Shown here: piece by piece, positions 13,408 through 18,716 of the stretch
How positions within the stretch are numbered: the first letter of the stretch is position 1
How the letters are laid out: each line of letters opens with the position of its first letter
Origin: Balneolaceae bacterium
GTDB taxonomy: Bacteria > Bacteroidota > Rhodothermia > Balneolales > Balneolaceae
DNA length: 18,716 nucleotides
Assembly (NCBI GenBank): GCA_007118525.1
Contig: SKRK01000244.1
Span: 1 to 18,716 of the forward strand
Direction of reading: 5' to 3'
Translations under genes and position numbers: made by a program
The notes under the pieces: model-generated
The model's database searches: none
What the model was told of the DNA's origin: nothing
Seen by the model: the letters and a program-made list of their open reading frames with translations, nothing else

Positions 13408-14384
13408 ATTTCGTTATCAATCAAAAAATTACATCCTCTCAGATCGCTTTTACTCCATCTGCCTAAAACCCTGAACTTCCCTTGCTCATCCATTACTCCC
13501 CTGTCTTCCGTCAAGATAAAGGGGCAGGAGTAGATATTTGCCAGATCAATGATTCCTAGTTTACCTTCTTCGCCGGGTTTGCAGATTTTTCCGGGATCAT
13601 CCTCTTTTCTGATGGTTACCCGCATCCAATGTGGCGTTGTAAACCACTCGCTGCCCGGGGCATAACACTGGCTCAACAGTTCACACATTCCATATTCAGA
13701 ATGGATCTGTTCACCGGGGATTTGAAATCCATCAGAGAGAATCTTCCTCAACTCTGTTTTACTGATCTCTCTTCGATGAGTTTTCATCCCGCCGGTTTCT
13801 ACAATTACCGAATTTTCAGGTAAAATCTCAGATTTCATCTCAATCAGATCAAGCAGCCCAAAAGCCGCGCCAAACAGCATAACCTTTTTTCCTGATGTAA
13901 TAATGGGGTGATAATCTTTTTTATGGAGCGGTTTGTCTAAAGGCAGAAACCTGCTCAAGCCGGAGTTGTCTGATTGAATGAGGTGATTGATCATCCAGAT
14001 CAGGGATGAATGGGGATTATCGGAGTAGCCCGGCGTATAGCTTAAAATTGAAAACTCATCCTTTGGGAAATGGTGGTAAAACTGCTTTTCAATAGCTTGC
14101 CTGTAGATGTTTGAATCTGCAACAAAGTGGCTGCTTCGTTTCATAGAGCCTGTACCACTACTTTGAAATATCAATTCAGGGGTTATGTTTTCAACGATCA
14201 GTTCAGAATCTTTAAATGCCCGGATTGGAAGCAGCGGAATAGCGTCGGCAGTAAAATTTTGTGATTCTAACACACCAAAATGGCTGGAGAATATGCGATA
14301 GATTGGGCTTTCTGAGAGTTGAAAAGCCAATACTTTCCGGAATCGATTTTCGAATGATACTGATGTATCAAAAATAACTTCCAT
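13404..14384 (-). CDS. LuxE-like acyl-protein synthetase / acyl-activating enzyme
   Basis: Belongs to the LuxE family of AMP-forming ligases, which activate a fatty acid as acyl-AMP and pass it on to the reductase partner. The 326 residues carry IPLLPIRAFK (49-58), the P-loop-like FQSSGTGS (73-80), ETGGMKTHRRE (196-206), HSEYGMCELLSQ (228-239) and the C-terminal TEDRGV...DLRGCNFL pattern. All are family hallmarks of adenylate formation, and the length is close to LuxE (about 370). The ATG overlaps nothing upstream (77 bases to purD); its stop overlaps the reductase start as ATGA, so the two are translated together. The natural acyl substrate is unknown. LuxD is absent. Confidence 0.88.
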   Translation of the reverse strand: MEVIFDTSVSFENRFRKVLAFQLSESPIYRIFSSHFGVLESQNFTADAIPLLPIRAFKDSELIVENITPELIFQSSGTGSMKRSSHFVADSNIYRQAIEKQFYHHFPKDEFSILSYTPGYSDNPHSSLIWMINHLIQSDNSGLSRFLPLDKPLHKKDYHPIITSGKKVMLFGAAFGLLDLIEMKSEILPENSVIVETGGMKTHRREISKTELRKILSDGFQIPGEQIHSEYGMCELLSQCYAPGSEWFTTPHWMRVTIRKEDDPGKICKPGEEGKLGIIDLANIYSCPFILTEDRGVMDEQGKFRVLGRWSKSDLRGCNFLIDNEI

Positions 14385-14461
14385 GAGTGAACCGGCAACT
14401 ATTGAAATTTATGACAGTTAAATTTATACCTTCATGCAAGCAGTAAATGATACCGGCCCGA

Positions 14462-15751
14462 TTAAATCCGATCAAGGCCTTTATGGCCTATATCTTTTCT
14501 GTAGTAGCAATTGTCGAAATGAATCTTTTCAACATTTTTATAAGCGGTATCAATGGCTTCTTTAAGCGTCTTTCCAGACGCAACAACATTAAGTACGCGA
14601 CCGCCATTGGTAACAAGATCTCCATTCATAAGCTTGGTACCCGCGTGGAATACGATGGCGTCTTCCTTTATTGAATCAACACCGGTAATTAAAATCTCTT
14701 TTTCATAGCTGCCCGGATAACCTCCGCTTACCAGAACCACACAGCAACGATGCTTGTTATCAAGCTGTATTTTCACTTCATCAAGCCTTTGTTCAGTGGC
14801 GGCTACAATTAAGTCGAGCAGATCATTTTCCAGCGATGGCAGTATCACCTGACATTCGGGATCGCCAAACCGGCAGTTATACTCAACTACCTTAGGCCCC
14901 TGATCTGTGATCATCAACCCTACATAAAGGATGCCCTGGTAATCAGACTCTTCCAGCTGCATACCGGTTATGGTAGGTTCGATAATCTGCTTCTTAACTT
15001 GCTCCAGGATATCTTCCGTAAGTACAGGGGCCGGTGAATACGCTCCCATTCCACCGGTATTCAGCCCTGTATCACCTTCTCCAATACGTTTATGATCCTG
15101 GGCATTATGGATAATATGAGAGGTATGGCCATCTGAGATTACAAATACAGATGCCTCCTCCCCTTCCATAAACTCCTCTACTAGCAATCTGTCGGCTGCC
15201 TTGCTCAGTGAAGCACTTGTTTTGAGCTCTTCAAGCCTTTTAACTACTTCCGCTTCCGAATTACAGATAAACACCCCTTTTCCACCGGCTAAACCGTCGG
15301 CTTTAAGTACAATTGGATACTTCTCTTTTGTTTGAATAAATGTAAGCGCATCATCAAATTCATCAGATGAGAAAACCGCATAATCTGCCGTGGGTATATT
15401 GTACTTAACCATGAACTCCTTGGCAAACTCTTTACTTCCCTCAAGCATAGCAGCGGACTTTCTGGGACCAAAAACAGCGATGTTTTTAGATTCAAGATAG
15501 TTTGTGAGTCCATTTACCAGAGGCGCCTCAGGGCCGATTACCACCACATCAATATTTTGCTCAGCCGCAAAACGGGCCACCTGTTCAAAATCGGATGGAT
15601 CCAGATTGACGTTGATCCCAAACTCATCTGTTCCCGGATTACCGGGAGCGGTATACAGATTGCCAAGATATTCCGATTGATTCAGTTTCCATGCAATGGC
15701 ATGTTCTCTGCCACCGCTTCCAATCAACAGAATATTATAAGATGTATCCAT
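14462..15751 (-). CDS. purD: Phosphoribosylamine-glycine ligase (GAR synthetase)
   Basis: Second step of de novo purine synthesis: phosphoribosylamine plus glycine plus ATP gives GAR; cytosolic. At 429 residues it has normal length. Motifs run in order: GSGGREHAIAWKL near the N-terminus, APGNPGT, GPEAPLVNG, the ATP-grasp core VLKADGLAGGKGV, NTGGMGAYSPAP and EYNCRFGDPECQ, which carries the metal-binding acidic and asparagine residues. The ATG shares one base with the tpiA stop (TAATG at 15751), so translation is coupled to tpiA. No Shine-Dalgarno is needed or seen. The gene lies 77 bases upstream of the LuxE-like gene. Identification is firm. Confidence 0.97.
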   Translation of the reverse strand: MDTSYNILLIGSGGREHAIAWKLNQSEYLGNLYTAPGNPGTDEFGINVNLDPSDFEQVARFAAEQNIDVVVIGPEAPLVNGLTNYLESKNIAVFGPRKSAAMLEGSKEFAKEFMVKYNIPTADYAVFSSDEFDDALTFIQTKEKYPIVLKADGLAGGKGVFICNSEAEVVKRLEELKTSASLSKAADRLLVEEFMEGEEASVFVISDGHTSHIIHNAQDHKRIGEGDTGLNTGGMGAYSPAPVLTEDILEQVKKQIIEPTITGMQLEESDYQGILYVGLMITDQGPKVVEYNCRFGDPECQVILPSLENDLLDLIVAATEQRLDEVKIQLDNKHRCCVVLVSGGYPGSYEKEILITGVDSIKEDAIVFHAGTKLMNGDLVTNGGRVLNVVASGKTLKEAIDTAYKNVEKIHFDNCYYRKDIGHKGLDRI

Positions 15752-16521
15752 TACTTAGTGATTGATTCGGCTATGGTAATTATCTCATTAAAACTGGATG
15801 AATCGAGACTGGCTCCGCCAATAAGACCTCCGTCTACATCCGGCTGTGAGAGTAGCTCCTTTGCATTTCCGGGCTTCATGCTACCGCCATATAAAATGCG
15901 AATATTGTCGGCAATTGTCTCACTCCAGAAATCACTTAGAATGGAGCGGATAAATTTATGCATCTCTTGTGCCTGTTCAGGACTTGCTGTTTCACCGGTA
16001 CCAATTGCCCAAACAGGTTCATAGGCTATTACAAGATCTGACGCATACTCATTGTCAATTGAATTGATAACAGCTTCAAGCTGAAACTTCACCACGTCGC
16101 GATGGGAATCATTTTTTCTCTCTTCCAGTTTTTCGCCAACGCAGACAATAGCCTTCAACTCATTCGTAACAACACGTTTTGTTTTTGCAGCGACAACAGC
16201 ATCGGTTTCTCCGAAAAACTCCCGTCTTTCAGAGTGTCCCGTAATTACGTACTCACATGTAAGTTCCTGCAGCATTTCTGTGCTGATCTCTCCGGTAAAT
16301 GCGCCATTGCTTTCAGAATGAACATTTTGCGCACCGGTTTTAAGAGCCGTATCTCTGAAACTTTTCACAACAAATGGTATGGATACGAAGGGCGGACAGA
16401 TTAAAACTTCACTTTTTGGAGATTTGCCGTTCCAGGTTTCGGCAATTTCATCAGCAAGTTTTTTAGCTTCTGTTGGCCCTGCATTCATTTTCCAGTTACC
16501 GGCAATAAGAAATCTTCTCAT
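15751..16521 (-). CDS. tpiA: Triosephosphate isomerase
   Basis: Interconverts dihydroxyacetone phosphate and glyceraldehyde 3-phosphate in glycolysis and gluconeogenesis; cytosolic. At 256 residues it has standard TIM length. Catalytic residues are all present: N9 and K11 in AGNWKMN, H96 in TGHSERR and E168 in AYEPVWAIGTG. The phosphate-binding loop GGS is followed by GGLIGGASL. It begins six bases after the stop of the thioredoxin-fold lipoprotein gene and its stop overlaps the purD start by one base. It is part of the long minus-strand run. Identification is firm. Confidence 0.98.
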   Translation of the reverse strand: MRRFLIAGNWKMNAGPTEAKKLADEIAETWNGKSPKSEVLICPPFVSIPFVVKSFRDTALKTGAQNVHSESNGAFTGEISTEMLQELTCEYVITGHSERREFFGETDAVVAAKTKRVVTNELKAIVCVGEKLEERKNDSHRDVVKFQLEAVINSIDNEYASDLVIAYEPVWAIGTGETASPEQAQEMHKFIRSILSDFWSETIADNIRILYGGSMKPGNAKELLSQPDVDGGLIGGASLDSSSFNEIITIAESITK

Positions 16522-16526
16522 AACAG

Positions 16527-17891
16527 TTAGTCGTTTTGTGTTATTATTTGTTGTAGACCACGAACCACTTCATCATATTCATTTCCGATATATCTTCGGA
16601 TAATCTCACCTTTATCGTTTACCAAAAAACGGGTAGGAACCTGAGTAAGATTCAGTTTCTCAATCAATTCATCAGTATCAAATGATCCGGGCTGTACCAC
16701 TTTCCAAAACATATTTCTCTCACTGAAAAACGCCTCCAGTGTCACTTGTGATGCTGAAATCGGCACGGTTATCACTTCAAGGCCAAAATTATTGTAAATT
16801 TGATGAATAGCAACCGTACGTTCGTACTGCTGCTGATAGATGAAATTATCTAACCGTGTAATTTCAATCAGATATGGTTTTCCAATTAAGCTTTCAGCAG
16901 AAAGTGAATCACCCGTTACGGTTTGAAAAGCAAAATCAGGGAAAGGGGAACCGGGTGTGAGAAATTCAAGATCAAAGCTGATATTTTCCGCCCATTCCAT
17001 GGCAGAACGGTTATTAGAATAGGTTTCCCGAAATGTATCCAGGTATTGATTTGCTTCGCGTGTTCGCGAACTGTCGTAGAGAATCTCAATCCTGTCGATC
17101 CGGATGTTCATTTTCTGATTTTCTGATTGGGCTAATCGTTCAAGACGATTTAAAAAAGTGAGAACTTCGTCAAGGCCGTTGCTTTCAGCATAATAATCGA
17201 GGAGCGCACTTCGGCTCGATCGCTGCAGGTATTTTTCGGATTCAAGCAGCTTTTCACTCCGTTCAACCATTAGTGAGTCGTTCCAGCCCCGAAGCATCTC
17301 GACCGATGAATTTCCTGCAATCATACCGGCATAGGTATCACTGTTGTCCTCAAATACCTCCCAGTAGATATCACTCCATTTCAAAATTTCAATATCGATG
17401 CTGTCGGCCGGTACTGCACCTGCATTAATGAATTGAACAACTCTGTTGAAATTTCTCTCCAACCTCTCGATGGTTCTAAAGGCGTCATTCTCTTTAGAAG
17501 TGATCTCTGCCGTTTGCGATACATTCGGCAACTGTGCATTAAACGTGATGGTATCACCATCTGCGAAAATCATATTCTGCACCCCAAACGTATTACGGTT
17601 TCTGGATATGATAACCGGATAGATATCCCTGTCATCAAAACGTGCGGTTCCCGAAAAGTACCCGGCTGAGTCTGTTACGGCATGAAAAATCGTATCTCTG
17701 GCTTCACCGTCCTGACTCTGAAATGAGACCAGAAGCTCAATAGAACTATAATCATTTGACCTGTCAAGTTCTTCATCAACAGTTATTTGACCACTGATGA
17801 ATGTTGATAATTTCTGATGTTCCTCTTTTTTTGAACAGCCGAAAACAAGTACGGCACCCAAAGCTAACAGAAATAATAATTTTAAATTCAT
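16527..17891 (-). CDS. Lipoprotein with thioredoxin-like fold lacking CxxC
   Basis: A 454-residue exported lipoprotein: signal peptide with VFGC lipobox, C19 lipidated, serine at the +2 position. Residues about 30-125 form a beta-rich domain like the N-terminal region of Bacteroidota TlpA/DUF4369 proteins, and 130-310 a helical segment. Residues 318-450 form a thioredoxin/AhpC-TSA-like fold with TPGSPFPDFAF, GKPYLIEI and the cis-proline region TQVPTRFLV (P419). Where the redox pair WCxxC should stand, the sequence is ITRLDNF (344-350), with no cysteine. The protein is therefore unlikely to be an oxidoreductase. It sits 27 bases after gatB and five before tpiA. Confidence 0.85.
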   Translation of the reverse strand: MNLKLLFLLALGAVLVFGCSKKEEHQKLSTFISGQITVDEELDRSNDYSSIELLVSFQSQDGEARDTIFHAVTDSAGYFSGTARFDDRDIYPVIISRNRNTFGVQNMIFADGDTITFNAQLPNVSQTAEITSKENDAFRTIERLERNFNRVVQFINAGAVPADSIDIEILKWSDIYWEVFEDNSDTYAGMIAGNSSVEMLRGWNDSLMVERSEKLLESEKYLQRSSRSALLDYYAESNGLDEVLTFLNRLERLAQSENQKMNIRIDRIEILYDSSRTREANQYLDTFRETYSNNRSAMEWAENISFDLEFLTPGSPFPDFAFQTVTGDSLSAESLIGKPYLIEITRLDNFIYQQQYERTVAIHQIYNNFGLEVITVPISASQVTLEAFFSERNMFWKVVQPGSFDTDELIEKLNLTQVPTRFLVNDKGEIIRRYIGNEYDEVVRGLQQIITQND

Positions 17892-17918
17892 TGAATAGAT
17901 ATCTATAAAAAAATTTGA

Positions 17919-18716
17919 TTAGCTGTTTTCCAGCTTCGGTAATAGAAGCTCTCTTACCTGTTTAGGGTTGGCCTTGCCTTTCGACTTTTTCATCACCTCT
18001 CCGATAAAAAAGCCGATCAGGGCTTTCTTTCCATCCCGGTATCTCTGAACCTCATCCGGATTAGACTCAATTACGTCATCGAGTATAGGGTCAATAAAGC
18101 CCGTATCCGACACCTGCATCAGGTTCATTTTTTCAGCCAGTTCAACAGCACTCAGTTCACTCTGCAGCATCTCATTAAAGATCTCCTGCATAGCGGAGGA
18201 GTTAATTTTGTCATCCATTTTCAGTGCAATCAACTCACCCAGCCGCTTTGGTGTAATGGAGAATTGATCGATAGAAATACTCTTTTCGTTTAACACCCTC
18301 AAAACCTCAGTAAGAATTACATTGGCAACTGCTTTGGGCTGATTCACATCCGTTAAAACCTCTTCAAAATAATCGGCCAGTACCCGCGACTCCGTCAGAA
18401 TGTATGCGTCATCTTTACTAAGTGATAATTCATCTGAAAAACGCTGGAAACGAACGCTGGGAAGTTCCGGCAGTTCTGCACGGATATCAATCAGCATTTT
18501 ATCGGTTACATATACGGGAGGCAGATCCGGTTCAGGGAAATAGCGATAATCATGGGCCTCTTCCTTGGTTCTCATCTGCCGAGTTTCAAGCTTGTTGGGA
18601 TCCCATAAAAGTGTTTGCTGAATTACCTTGCCACCGGATTCCACAAGTTCAATCTGCCGCTCTATTTCAAACGAAATAGCTCGCTCAACATTACGGAAAG
18701 AGTTCATATTCTTTAA
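17919..18716 (-). CDS. gatB: Asp/Glu-tRNA amidotransferase subunit B, C-terminal part (cut by window edge)
   Basis: GatB activates Glu- or Asp-loaded tRNA for amidation within the GatCAB complex. The frame stays open to the right edge, so the window holds only the C-terminal half, about 265 of some 480 residues; an in-frame ATG at 18707 is internal. Seen are KNMNSFRNVERAI, LETRQMRTKEEAHDYRYFPE and PEPDLPP, all hallmarks of the GatB catalytic domain. These are followed by the helical Yqey-type tail (about 115-262) with ITPKRLGELI and the C-terminal ANPKQVRELLLPKL. It is the leading gene of the minus-strand run in this window; the stop lies 27 bases before the lipoprotein gene. Confidence 0.96.
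   Translation of the reverse strand, partial: LKNMNSFRNVERAISFEIERQIELVESGGKVIQQTLLWDPNKLETRQMRTKEEAHDYRYFPEPDLPPVYVTDKMLIDIRAELPELPSVRFQRFSDELSLSKDDAYILTESRVLADYFEEVLTDVNQPKAVANVILTEVLRVLNEKSISIDQFSITPKRLGELIALKMDDKINSSAMQEIFNEMLQSELSAVELAEKMNLMQVSDTGFIDPILDDVIESNPDEVQRYRDGKKALIGFFIGEVMKKSKGKANPKQVRELLLPKLENS

Noticed and set aside
12340..14384. Bioluminescence operon
   Set aside because: Only LuxC- and LuxE-like genes are present; luxA, luxB and luxD are missing and both neighbours are unrelated.
1..18716. CRISPR array, prophage, IS transposase, defence or toxin-antitoxin system
   Set aside because: No regular spaced repeats, no transposase or phage proteins, and no recognisable defence or toxin genes were seen on either strand.

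Overview
The window looks like chromosomal housekeeping DNA from a moderately AT-rich, Bacteroidota-like bacterium. My best guess is the Balneolota/Rhodothermota side of the FCB group. This rests on a bacillithiol-type BshC, a DUF151 nuclease carrying a UVR tail, a Bacteroidota-style LuxE/LuxC-like pair, a patatin-barrel outer-membrane protein, many lipoproteins, few good Shine-Dalgarno sequences and an unusual number of TTG/GTG starts. The lineage is inferred from gene character only; there is no rRNA to confirm it. No phage, IS transposase, CRISPR array, tRNA or rRNA was seen. There is no gene-free stretch longer than 300 bases; the largest gap is 236 bases (12104-12339) and holds a MITE-like repeat.

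Layout. (1) 3-833, plus: the C-terminal half of an RND/MMPL-type exporter, cut by the window edge, followed by a hairpin-rich convergent spacer. (2) 975-5102, minus: a run read as DUF151-UVR nuclease, bshC, 5-formyl-THF cyclo-ligase, a PspC-domain membrane protein and thymidylate kinase. The first three are tightly coupled (1-base gap, then a 4-base ATGA overlap). (3) 5241-9252, plus: a small four-helix membrane protein, a short SUI1/YciH factor, a stand-alone CheY-like receiver, a 729-residue patatin-POTRA-barrel protein (type Vd/PlpD-like) and a TPR protein overlapping it by four bases. Four of these five genes cannot start at ATG. (4) 9245-18716, minus: read from the right edge as gatB (C-terminal part), a thioredoxin-fold lipoprotein without CxxC, tpiA, purD, a LuxE-like acyl-activating enzyme, a LuxC-like acyl-CoA reductase, the MITE-like repeat, a ThuA-domain lipoprotein, holA, an ECF sigma factor and a small anti-sigma-like protein.

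How the genes work together. Most are core metabolism: dTMP phosphorylation, folate salvage, purine synthesis, glycolysis, Glu/Asp-tRNA amidation and the replication clamp loader. The accessory interest lies in five places. The LuxE-LuxC pair should activate and reduce fatty acids without a luciferase. The nuclease-bshC-folate operon may link thiol chemistry to stress responses. The patatin/TPR pair sits at the cell envelope. The sigma/anti-sigma-like pair is separated by a strong 16-base-arm hairpin that would bring the sigma stop codon close to the next start codon. The 145-bp element at 12139-12283 has imperfect terminal inverted repeats.
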